DNA of 64,000 nucleotides, from assembly GCA_944381115.1 (NCBI GenBank), contig CALWJV010000009.1:1-64000 (forward strand). The letters are read 5' to 3'. Positions 50,239 to 58,352 of the stretch are shown piece after piece (position 1 is the stretch's first letter; every line of letters begins with the position of its first letter). A model generated the notes under the pieces. It searched no databases and was not told where the DNA came from. It saw only the letters and a list, made by a program, of their open reading frames with translations. The position numbers were made by a program, and so were the translations under genes. The DNA is from an uncultured Clostridia bacterium. Its GTDB lineage: Bacteria > Bacillota > Clostridia > Oscillospirales > CAG-272.

Positions 50239-50679
50239 TCAGTAATTTTTATTTGCCTTTTTATTCAAGTTATACTGTGACCTCGGATTGACAAATTCTC
50301 TCCAATCAAGATCTCCGCGTTCAAGCGCACGTACAAGAATCTCCGCAGTCGCTATATTTGTTGCAACGGGAACATTATGAATATCACAAAGGCGGAATAA
50401 ATCCACGTCAGGACCGTACTCCGGTGTTATTGATATAGCATCCCTGAAAAACAGCAACATGTCTATTTCATCGACTGCAACTCTCGCTGCGATTTGCGCC
50501 GATCCTCCAGAAGGACCGGAAAGAAGTTTTTCTATCTTAAGCCCAGTGGCATCCGAAATATATTTACCGGTAACACCGGTCGCACACAAATTGTGCTTAC
50601 TGAGTATTCCGCAATACGCTATACAAAACTGCGCAGTAAGTTCTTTTTTTGCGTCGTCTGCAATAAGTGCGATTTCCAT
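50239..50679 (-). CDS. mgsA: Methylglyoxal synthase homologue with altered catalytic residues
   Basis: Methylglyoxal synthase turns dihydroxyacetone phosphate into methylglyoxal. The fold is clear: ALIADD, ATGVTGKYISDATGLKIEKLLSGPSGG, EIDMLLFFRD and HNVPVATNIATAEIL, ending GDLDWREFVNP as in clostridial members. Two catalytic positions are changed: GGD-Q-Q is GGS-A-Q (Ser60 for the essential Asp) and the P-H-x-P-D-V His is lost (TPEYGPDV). Asp8/9, Asp80 and Asp91 remain. 146 residues. It may bind triose phosphate or another ligand without catalysis, or have another activity. Monocistronic on the minus strand. Confidence 0.75.
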   Translation of the reverse strand: MEIALIADDAKKELTAQFCIAYCGILSKHNLCATGVTGKYISDATGLKIEKLLSGPSGGSAQIAARVAVDEIDMLLFFRDAISITPEYGPDVDLFRLCDIHNVPVATNIATAEILVRALERGDLDWREFVNPRSQYNLNKKANKNY

Positions 50680-50903
50680 ATTTACCGTTTCCTTTTCTTT
50701 TATTTACAATTATATATTACCACAACATCACCATATTTGTCAACATAAAAAACAAATATTATTTTTATTTTTATATTTATAAAATATTACCGTAAAAAAT
50801 TTTCAAAAAAATTGTAAATAATGTATCTTACCTATTTAATTTATTTTTGTTTTGTGATATTATTATTGTATGTAACCAAATTATTTACGGGAGGTATTGT
50901 TAT

Positions 50904-51947
50904 ATGCGGCATTTTATTAAACTATTATCACTTGTTTTGCTTTCTCTTGCCGTTTTTTCTTCCTGTGAAAAAGAAATATACCCATATAATCTTGATGATC
51001 ACATAAAAGTATGCGATATTCCTGTTGATTTTACTGTAAGTGAAGAAGAAATTTTTGAAATGGTCAGTGAACAAATAGAAGAGGTAAGAAAAAACAACTC
51101 TATTAATTCCTCGGTTGCAGACAGGCCGGCTGCTGAAGGTGATATTGTAAACGTAAGCCTGGTTTGCTATCCGACTGAAACCTACAAAAAAGAAAACAGT
51201 GTGCCGATTCAAAAACTCAGTGACCCCGACTGTACAATGATACTCGGAAATAACAAATATCCCTCTGAAATAGAAAAACAGATCATGGGTATGAGAATTA
51301 ATGATACTTCCGTTGCATATCTGACATATTCCGAAAATTTTTCACTCAAAGAATTTGCAAATACGTCGGTAGTTTTTGAAATAACGGTTAATTCAATAAC
51401 CGAAGTCAAACTTCCGCTTTACAATGACATTTTTGTCCGTTCTGTTTCTAATTGCCAAACAGTTGAAGAATATGAAAACTTTCTGTTCGATAGAATAAAA
51501 GAAGATATTATATGGGATTACATGATGAAAAATTCCGAAGTCATACTCTATCCGAGCGACGAACTTAACAGATATTCTTCTGATTTTACAAATTATTACA
51601 GCGATCTTGCAACGGGAAAAAACATAACACTTGAAGAATATGTTTCAAAAAAATTTTTTATGGAACTTGCAGATTTTCACATTAAAACAGATAACTACGC
51701 TAAAGAAATGGTCAAAAGCGACCTTTTGCTATATTCACTTGTAGGAAAATATTCTTTGCAACTTACCGATGAAGAATACACGGCGGGTGCGGAATATTAT
51801 GCAAATCTATACGGTATCCGTTCAGTTTCATTGCTTGAAGGTAAATTCGGAAGCGAATTTGTCCGCAAATCAGTTCAGAAAGACAAAGTACTTTCATTTC
51901 TTTCAAAAAGCGTTTCCGTAACCCCGATTGCTGAAGACATTAACTAA
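50904..51947 (+). CDS. Trigger-factor/FKBP-like lipoprotein
   Basis: A likely extracytoplasmic folding factor anchored by lipid. Residues 1-21 are a lipoprotein signal, MRHFIKLLSLVLLSLAVFSSC, with the lipobox A-V-F-S-S-C region and Cys at about 21. Residues 70-170 resemble the peptidyl-prolyl isomerase domain of trigger factor (AAEGDIVNVSLVCY, EIEKQIMGMRINDTSVAYLTYSENFSLKEFANTSVVFEITVNSITEVKLP). The helical remainder resembles the trigger factor C-terminal domain. The start is ATG 50904 after GGGAGG. It sits in the sporulation region, next to a germination gene. No recognised name. Confidence 0.65.
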   Translation: MRHFIKLLSLVLLSLAVFSSCEKEIYPYNLDDHIKVCDIPVDFTVSEEEIFEMVSEQIEEVRKNNSINSSVADRPAAEGDIVNVSLVCYPTETYKKENSVPIQKLSDPDCTMILGNNKYPSEIEKQIMGMRINDTSVAYLTYSENFSLKEFANTSVVFEITVNSITEVKLPLYNDIFVRSVSNCQTVEEYENFLFDRIKEDIIWDYMMKNSEVILYPSDELNRYSSDFTNYYSDLATGKNITLEEYVSKKFFMELADFHIKTDNYAKEMVKSDLLLYSLVGKYSLQLTDEEYTAGAEYYANLYGIRSVSLLEGKFGSEFVRKSVQKDKVLSFLSKSVSVTPIAEDIN

Positions 51948-51962
51948 TAACTGTTATTTTAT

Positions 51963-51990
51963 TAGGGACTGCAAAAGCAGTCCCTTTATT
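51963..51990. terminator. Terminator between the lipoprotein and GerA-like genes
   Basis: AGGGACTGC and GCAGTCCCT form a nine-pair stem with an AAAA loop, with T-rich DNA on the right. It lies between convergent genes and may serve both. Confidence 0.75.
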
Positions 51991-53409
51991 TTATCGCTCG
52001 CCGTCACTGTGTTTTACACGGAAAATCAACCCTTTTAACGCTTTGTAATTAAAAGGTATTAATGGATAAAGATAACTGCGGCTTCCGCTTATACTTTTAT
52101 TTGTTACAACAAGTAAAAATGATATTATAGTACCGACAATTATTCCCCATCCTCCTATAAGATAAGTCAAAATAAGCAAAAGTATTCTCATAAATTTTAT
52201 GGCATATCCAAGTTCATAACTGGTTTGGGTAAAATTTGCAATTGTAACAAACGCCGTATACAGGATTACATCAGGTGAAAACCATCCGGCATTTACAGCA
52301 AAATCTCCAAGAATAAGTCCTCCGACAATACTCAGTGCACTTCCTAGAACATCAGGGGTGTTAAGAGAAGCAAGTCTCATCCCGTCAATTGCAAACTCTA
52401 TGATTAAAAGTTGCCAAAAAACGGGTATGCCCGCTTTATGAGAAAGCTCAAGAAATTGAAGAAACTGCGGAAGTCTGTCAACAAAACCAAGCATCCAATA
52501 CCAAACAGGAGTCAAATAAATTGAAAAAATATATACCAAAAAACGTATTATACGCAGATAACTTCCGGTAAGCGGCGGAAAAGAAAAATCGTCAGTTTCC
52601 TGAAAAAAATCAAAAATAGATGTCGGCAATATCATGACCGACGGGGAGTTATCGCACATTATCAGAACGCTTCCCTCAAGAATCGACGCCGCTGCAGCAT
52701 CCGGCCGCTCTGTATAACGTACCTTCGGAAAAGGATTGTACCAACGCCGTTTTATTAAGACCTCGGTAAGCGTCTCTCCCTGAAAATTAACACTTTTCAT
52801 TTTTAAGTTTTTAATTTGGTTTTTTACGTTTTCAACAAATTCAGCATCCGCAACCCCTTCCATATAACAGACGCAAATATCGCTTTTAGTGCTTTCGCCC
52901 ACTGTCTGTACTGAAAAAGTAAGCCGTGGGTCACGTATACGCCTTCGTATCAAAGCAGCATTAGGCTGAAGAGTCTCTCCGAAACCGTCTCTGGCACCGC
53001 GAAGTACTTTATCGTTTTCCGGCTCCTCAATGCTTCTTGACGGAATATTACGCATATCAATAAGGAATGCTTTTGGCTCGCCTTCTGCTATAAAACAGGT
53101 CATTCCTGCCATAACATTCTTTATTATAATGTCTGTTTGATCGGAAACCGTAGCCTCCACATAAGGTATCGTCGAATCGGTAAGCAAAAAATCTTCGGCA
53201 CTTATACAGTACCTCAAAAAATCCTGCACGACCTGACTGTTTGCAAACCCGGCAATATAGAAAAAAGCACATTTTTGTTTATTTCTGGGAGTCAAGATAC
53301 GTTTTACTATGTCAAAATTTTCAGAAGTACGGAGAATTTTATCTATCTGTTTTACATCATTTTGAAAATTTCCGCTCAGTTTATTTTTTTCACTCTCATT
53401 TTCAGACAT
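51991..53409 (-). CDS. GerA-family spore germination protein (SpoVAF-like)
   Basis: Inner-membrane protein of dormant spores. A cytoplasmic N-terminal half (to residue 270, with RRIRDPRLTFSVQTVGESTKSDICVCYMEGVAD and DNSPSVMILPTSIFDFFQ) is followed by five or six membrane helices (YLRIIRFLVYIFSIYLTPVWYW to IIVGTIISFLLVVTN), the GerAA/SpoVAF architecture. 472 residues. A lone A-subunit gene without gerAB/gerAC, close to spoIIA-sigF, suggests SpoVAF, whose gene lies downstream of sigF in Bacillus. It cannot be told from a germinant receptor GerAA by sequence alone. Confidence 0.85.
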   Translation of the reverse strand: MSENESEKNKLSGNFQNDVKQIDKILRTSENFDIVKRILTPRNKQKCAFFYIAGFANSQVVQDFLRYCISAEDFLLTDSTIPYVEATVSDQTDIIIKNVMAGMTCFIAEGEPKAFLIDMRNIPSRSIEEPENDKVLRGARDGFGETLQPNAALIRRRIRDPRLTFSVQTVGESTKSDICVCYMEGVADAEFVENVKNQIKNLKMKSVNFQGETLTEVLIKRRWYNPFPKVRYTERPDAAAASILEGSVLIMCDNSPSVMILPTSIFDFFQETDDFSFPPLTGSYLRIIRFLVYIFSIYLTPVWYWMLGFVDRLPQFLQFLELSHKAGIPVFWQLLIIEFAIDGMRLASLNTPDVLGSALSIVGGLILGDFAVNAGWFSPDVILYTAFVTIANFTQTSYELGYAIKFMRILLLILTYLIGGWGIIVGTIISFLLVVTNKSISGSRSYLYPLIPFNYKALKGLIFRVKHSDGER

Positions 53410-53513
53410 ACTTTTTTTCCTTTTTTCCTTTTAATTTTAATTGTCAAAAGTAAAATTTATTATTGGTATAAAATAATTAAATATGTATTTAAGCTTAAAA
53501 TTTTTAAAGATTA

Positions 53514-53542
53514 TTGACATATCCGGAAAAATATGGTATTAT
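53514..53542 (+). promoter_or_regulatory. SigA promoter of the AraC-type gene
   Basis: TTGACA at 53514-53519 and TATTAT at 53537-53542, spacer 17, about 60 bases before the start codon. Confidence 0.7.
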
Positions 53543-53602
53543 TATTCTAAGTTTGTAAATATTAAAAGACATAAATTCAAAAGCAAATGGAAGGAATCCG
53601 CC

Positions 53603-54361
53603 ATGGAAAACTTTTTTTCGCTCAATGACGTAAAAATATCTCATGGCGATCCGATATCGCTTTCAGGACAAGGCATGTTTTTTTGGTGTCAGATATCTTC
53701 ATTTTCGGATGTGCTATGTAATGGAAACCAACTTAAAACCGTTTCCTACGGCGAAACGTTTGCAGGCAACCTTGAAAAAAATTATACACTTGTACCGAAT
53801 AATGAAAATAATTGTTTTGCAATTCTTATTTCAGTAAACGGAGAATTTGTTAAAAATATTACACAAGAGTATAATATCAGCGATGGTTTTTTGGTAAAGG
53901 CTCCTGAAGTACCGGAAAATATTGAGGAAATGCGTGAAATTTTTGAAAGTAACCGATATTCTGAAGAAGAAAAAAAAGCCCGAACAGCACTCTTATTTCA
54001 TGGACTTATCTATAAATTATATAAAGCAGCAACATCACGTTTGGTAAGAAGAACAGCTCTACGTATAAAAGATTATATTGACTCTCACATTGAAGAAAAA
54101 ATAGAACTGAAAACACTTTCAGAAGTTTTTTTTATGAGTAAAACGCAACTTTTCCGCATATTTAAAGAAGAATATGGAGTTGCTCCGATCAAGTATCTTA
54201 CAATCCGTAAAATAGAATTATCAAAAAAATTACTTAAAAACGGAAATCTTAAAATTTCTGAAATTTCAGACTCACTTTCTTTTTTTGATGCAAAGCATTT
54301 TTCAAAAACATTTTTAAAATACGAAGGTATTCTTCCCAGCAAATACAGAAAAAAAACATAA
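53603..54361 (+). CDS. AraC-family transcriptional regulator
   Basis: DNA-binding regulator with two helix-turn-helix motifs in the last 100 residues (LKTLSEVFFMSKTQLFRIFKEEYGVAPIKYLTIRKIELSKKLLKNGNLKISEISDSLSFFDAKHFSKTFLKYEGILPSKYRK). The first 130 residues form a cupin-like sensor of unknown ligand. I chose ATG 53603, preceded by AAGGA, because the longer frame to 53483 includes the promoter. It lies 42 bases upstream of malic enzyme and may belong to the same transcript. Confidence 0.88.
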   Translation: MENFFSLNDVKISHGDPISLSGQGMFFWCQISSFSDVLCNGNQLKTVSYGETFAGNLEKNYTLVPNNENNCFAILISVNGEFVKNITQEYNISDGFLVKAPEVPENIEEMREIFESNRYSEEEKKARTALLFHGLIYKLYKAATSRLVRRTALRIKDYIDSHIEEKIELKTLSEVFFMSKTQLFRIFKEEYGVAPIKYLTIRKIELSKKLLKNGNLKISEISDSLSFFDAKHFSKTFLKYEGILPSKYRKKT

Positions 54362-54403
54362 AACAGATGAATTTTAAAAGTCCAACAGAACGGAGATATA
54401 AAA

Positions 54404-55585
54404 ATGAATTACCGCGAAGAGTCTTTGAGGCTTCACAAAAATCTTAAAGGAAAAATTGAAATAAAAACGAGGGTGGAAGTAAAAGACAGAGATTCACTGT
54501 CTCTTGCATATACTCCCGGAGTTGCCGAACCGTGCCTTGCTATACAAAAGGATATTTCTCTTTCCTACGAATTAACGCGACGCTGGAATACCGTTGCTGT
54601 AATTACTGACGGAACTGCTGTCCTTGGACTGGGTGATATAGGTCCTGAAGCAGGTATGCCAGTTATGGAAGGCAAATGCGTTCTTTTTAAAGAATTCGGC
54701 AATATCGATGCAATCCCCCTTTGCGTACGCTCCAAAAACGTTGAAGAAATCGTAAATGCAGTTTCGCTTTTTTCAGGAAGTTTCGGAGGAATAAACCTCG
54801 AAGATATTTCAGCACCAAGATGCTTTGAGGTAGAAAGAAAATTAAAAGAAAAATGTGATATCCCGGTTTTTCATGACGATCAACACGGAACGGCTGTGGT
54901 TGTTCTTGCAGGAGTAAGTAATGCACTGAAACTTGCACAAAAAGAAATTGAAAATGCAAAAATAGTAATAAACGGTGCGGGATCTGCCGGTATCGCAATT
55001 GCAAAACTTCTTATTGACGCCGGCGCAAAAAACCTTATTCTTTGTGACAAAGCCGGTGCAATTTTTGAAGGTGCCGACGGACTTAACTCAGAGCAAATAT
55101 TTATGAGTAAAATAACAAATCCCGAAAAAAACACCGGTAAACTATCAGACGTAATCAAAGGCGCAGATGTCTTTATCGGAGTTTCCGCTCCAAATATAGT
55201 AACGGAAGAAATGATATCATCCATGTCAAAAAAATCCATCGTTTTTGCAATGGCAAATCCGATACCTGAGATAATGCCTGAAAAAGCAAAAAATGCTGGT
55301 GCCTATATTGTAGGAAGCGGAAGAAGTGATTTTGTAAATCAAATCAATAATGTCCTTGCATTCCCCGGAATTTTCAGAGGGGCGCTTGATGCCCGCGCTT
55401 CAGAAATAAACAGAGAAATGATGCTTGCTGCTTCAAAAGCAATTTCTTCTTTGGTCAGCGACACAGAGCTTTCTCCCGAATATGTTATACCTGCTGCTTT
55501 TGACAAAAGAGCACATACGGCAGTTGCCACTGCAGTAAAAGAGGCAGCGGTAAAAACCGGGGTCGCAAGAATACTTCTTAACTGA
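54404..55585 (+). CDS. NAD(P)-dependent malic enzyme
   Basis: Oxidatively decarboxylates malate to pyruvate. Short bacterial type of 393 residues: SLSLAYTPGVAEPC near 32-45, ITDGTAVLGLGDIGPEAGMPVMEGK near 67-91, the metal-binding EDI (FGGINLEDISAP) and FHDDQHGTAVV, then a Rossmann domain VINGAGSAGIAIAKLL near 188-203 and MANPIPEI. The catalytic Tyr/Lys regions are intact. CGGAG precedes ATG. It follows an AraC regulator and precedes an aminotransferase, suggesting a small C4/amino-acid metabolism group. Confidence 0.94.
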   Translation: MNYREESLRLHKNLKGKIEIKTRVEVKDRDSLSLAYTPGVAEPCLAIQKDISLSYELTRRWNTVAVITDGTAVLGLGDIGPEAGMPVMEGKCVLFKEFGNIDAIPLCVRSKNVEEIVNAVSLFSGSFGGINLEDISAPRCFEVERKLKEKCDIPVFHDDQHGTAVVVLAGVSNALKLAQKEIENAKIVINGAGSAGIAIAKLLIDAGAKNLILCDKAGAIFEGADGLNSEQIFMSKITNPEKNTGKLSDVIKGADVFIGVSAPNIVTEEMISSMSKKSIVFAMANPIPEIMPEKAKNAGAYIVGSGRSDFVNQINNVLAFPGIFRGALDARASEINREMMLAASKAISSLVSDTELSPEYVIPAAFDKRAHTAVATAVKEAAVKTGVARILLN

Positions 55586-55680
55586 ATCCGTATTTGCAAT
55601 ATTTTATTATGCATATACACGGAAAATATATCGCAACATTATAACAGCAAAAATAACTTTTATATACAGGAGTCAATCAT

Positions 55681-56958
55681 ATGTTTTATTCGCAGATGAA
55701 TAAAGAACAACTTTTAAACGAAAAAAAATCGCTTGATAAACAGTACGCAGAACTTTTAAAAAAAGAACTTAAACTTGATATGTCAAGAGGTAAACCGGAT
55801 ACGGCACAACTCGACCTTTCAACAGATCTGCTTGCGGTCATCAAAACAGAAAAAGACTGCTACACGGAGAAGGGTGTTGACGTTAGAAACTATGGAGTAG
55901 TTGACGGAATCTCCGAAGCAAAAAAACTTTTTGCAGAACTTCTTGACGTTAATGAAGATAACGTAATAGTCGGAGGCTGCTCCAGTCTTAATATTATGTA
56001 TGACGAAATTACAAGAGCGATGATGTTCGGTGTAGTCGGCGGAAAAAAGCCCTGGGGTGCACAAGGTAAAATAAAATTTCTTTGTCCGGTTCCGGGATAT
56101 GACAGACATTTCGCCATTTGTGAACTTATGGGCATAGAAATGATAAATATTCCTATGAAAAAAGACGGCCCTGATATGGATATGGTAGAAAGATTAGTTT
56201 CAGAGGATGATAGCATAAAAGGAATATGGTGTGTCCCGAAGTATTCTAACCCGGATGGATGTGTTTACTCTGACAAAACGGTAATGCGTTTTGCCTTCCT
56301 TAAGCCTAAGGCTCCAGATTTTCGTATATTCTGGGATAACGCATACGCTGTTCATGATCTATACGGTGAGATCAAGATTGCAAACCTGCTTAAATCAGCA
56401 GCAGAAAACGGCAATGAAAACATGCCGCTCATTTTTACTTCAACATCTAAAATCTCATTTGCCGGAGCAGGTCTTTCCGCTATGGCCGCTTCCAAAGCAA
56501 ACATTGAAAAAACAAAAAAGAGTTTAGGTATCCAGACCATAGGGTTTGATAAAATAAACCAACTCCGCCATGTAAAATATTTTAAAAATGCCGACGGGAT
56601 CAGGGAGCATATGAAAAAACATGCTGCGCTTTTACGTCCAAAATTTGAAACGGTTTTAAATGCATTCAATACACATTTGAAACCGCTCGGAATCTCCGAA
56701 TGGAGTGAGCCTAAAGGAGGATATTTCATTTCACTCAGTATAACTGCCGGTTCTGCAAAAAGAGTTTATCAACTTGCAAAGGATGCAGGAGTCACGCTTA
56801 CCCCTGCCGGTGCTCCGTTTCCTTACGGAATTGACCCTGAGGACAAAATTCTCCGCATAGCACCATCATATCCTACAATTCCGGAACTTTCAGCCGCCGT
56901 AGATATACTTTGTCTTTGTGTAAAAATGTCCGCAGTCGAAAGTTATCTGAATAAGTGA
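55681..56958 (+). CDS. Class I-type aminotransferase (aspartate aminotransferase Ic/MocR-like clade)
   Basis: PLP enzyme transferring an amino group, probably aspartate or alanine to 2-oxoglutarate. LDMSRGKPDTAQLDLS near residues 32-47 and YGVVDGISEAKKLFAELL near 77-94 mark the Ic clade. The cofactor site is IFWDNAYAVHDLYG (Asp and Tyr) with the lysine in TSTSKISFAGAG. RIAPSYP near the end supplies the substrate-carboxylate Arg. 425 residues, typical. ATG is preceded by AGGAG. It is 95 bases downstream of malic enzyme. Confidence 0.88.
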   Translation: MFYSQMNKEQLLNEKKSLDKQYAELLKKELKLDMSRGKPDTAQLDLSTDLLAVIKTEKDCYTEKGVDVRNYGVVDGISEAKKLFAELLDVNEDNVIVGGCSSLNIMYDEITRAMMFGVVGGKKPWGAQGKIKFLCPVPGYDRHFAICELMGIEMINIPMKKDGPDMDMVERLVSEDDSIKGIWCVPKYSNPDGCVYSDKTVMRFAFLKPKAPDFRIFWDNAYAVHDLYGEIKIANLLKSAAENGNENMPLIFTSTSKISFAGAGLSAMAASKANIEKTKKSLGIQTIGFDKINQLRHVKYFKNADGIREHMKKHAALLRPKFETVLNAFNTHLKPLGISEWSEPKGGYFISLSITAGSAKRVYQLAKDAGVTLTPAGAPFPYGIDPEDKILRIAPSYPTIPELSAAVDILCLCVKMSAVESYLNK

Positions 56959-57224
56959 TCTCAGAAAATACGGCTTGAATTTAATACACTAAAATACCTG
57001 AGCAAACACACTTGTTTTTATTAATATACATTCTAATCATTTCCGGTCCGAAAAACTTTTTTGAAAATAATGTGTTTTTAAAAATACGGTATAATATTAC
57101 CATTTTCTGTATATCCTTATCATATAATAATAAGGAGATATGCTTTAGTAACACACATCATAAAAAATAAAACACGTTATTGTTTTACGGTACTAACTGT
57201 ACCGGCTTTTATCGGAGGGATATT

Positions 57225-57827
57225 TTGAATTACATATATTCAGAAATGAAGGAAGAAAAAAAAAGCCTGGGATGTACAGTTTCAAGAGTATTTGTTCGCT
57301 ATCCTCAAAATCTAAATAATGAAAAAATTGATGGGTATTTTAAAAATTTGGCAGAAGCATTTTTTAAATTTGCGACCGATATTGCTTTCAAAAAAAAAGA
57401 ATATGAATTTTCCATTTATATTGAAAACGGAGGACGGCGTTCCCTTTTTCCGTCCGGTGATTATAAATTTGAAATAGAAATCATCGGAATATTCAAAAGT
57501 TTTATAAGTACAAAAACACTGGCAACCGTCACTGAAAACGGGTATGTCTCAGATTACAGGATATTTTACGAAGTTTTTGACACAAAAAGCGGAATTATCT
57601 GTAATGCAAGTGATTTTTTTAAAAAAAAGCCGAAAATAAAGTATAACGGTTTTTATTTAAGAGACGGAAAAGTCTTTTTTTGCAATACACCGGATGTACA
57701 TAATAACCGTAATTTGAAAATTTCCGATTTATCAAAATCAACTGCTCAGGCAGAAAATTTTAAAATTGAAAAAATTCCTTTTTTTGCGGAAAATTGCAAA
57801 AAAAAAACTTTCTTTAAACAATCTTAA
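57225..57827 (+). CDS. Hypothetical protein, about 200 residues
   Basis: Not recognised. TTG 57225 with GGAGGG six bases upstream gives MNYIYSEMKEEKKSLGCTVSRVFVRYPQN. The middle (EFSIYIENGGRRSLFPSGDYKFEIEIIGIFKSFISTKTLATVTENGYVSDYRIFYEVFDTKSGIICNASDFF) is beta-rich and recalls DUF3298/RsiV-like domains; that likeness is weak. No signal peptide or membrane segment; the C-terminus is Lys-rich. Monocistronic between the aminotransferase and the V-ATPase operon. Confidence 0.6.
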   Translation: MNYIYSEMKEEKKSLGCTVSRVFVRYPQNLNNEKIDGYFKNLAEAFFKFATDIAFKKKEYEFSIYIENGGRRSLFPSGDYKFEIEIIGIFKSFISTKTLATVTENGYVSDYRIFYEVFDTKSGIICNASDFFKKKPKIKYNGFYLRDGKVFFCNTPDVHNNRNLKISDLSKSTAQAENFKIEKIPFFAENCKKKTFFKQS

Positions 57828-57940
57828 TATTGTACATATCTTTTTTTATTCTATCTTAAAGAAATATATGATAAAATGTGTATAGTTAAATCAGTTTACA
57901 ATATAAGTAATTATTTTGATTTGATACGTTGATTTTTAAC

Positions 57941-57969
57941 TTGATAAAGCAAAAATCACGTAAGATAAT
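57941..57969 (+). promoter_or_regulatory. Possible promoter of the V-ATPase operon
   Basis: TTGATA at 57941-57946 and GATAAT at 57964-57969 with a 17-base spacer, 27 bases before the first gene of the operon. Confidence 0.45.
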
Positions 57970-57995
57970 AAATAAAATGATTTACGGAGGTCTGA

Positions 57996-58310
57996 ATGCT
58001 TAAAAACATTATTGATAAAATAAGAGATGCCGAACAACACGCATACAATATACGCAAAAACGCGGATCAAAGCGCAAACGAAATTATTGAATGTGCAATT
58101 GAAGAGGCTAATGAGATAAGCAAAAACTCTGCAAAAGAAGCGGAAAAAGAATACGAAGAAAAAATTGCTCAGGCTAAAAAATCCGCTGAAGCAAGAATTG
58201 ACGAAAACAGAAAAATATCTTATGAAAATGCCGCAAAAATGAGTGAGATATCAAAAAAGAAAACAGATGCTGCTATTAAGTTTATAATCGACAGTGTTCT
58301 GGAAGGATAA
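57996..58310 (+). CDS. V-type ATPase subunit H/G-like stalk protein
   Basis: Forms the peripheral stalk with subunit E, joining the catalytic head to subunit I. It is a continuous coiled coil of 104 residues, very rich in Lys, Glu and Ala (IRDAEQHAYNIRKNADQSANEIIECAIEEANEISKNSAKEAEKEYEEKI), as in the AtpH/NtpF-type subunits that open such operons. GGAGG precedes ATG. Subunit I follows after 42 bases. Confidence 0.8.
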   Translation: MLKNIIDKIRDAEQHAYNIRKNADQSANEIIECAIEEANEISKNSAKEAEKEYEEKIAQAKKSAEARIDENRKISYENAAKMSEISKKKTDAAIKFIIDSVLEG

Positions 58311-58352
58311 AAATATGGAAACAGAAACTGGCTTACGAAAGGAGGAAATGAT

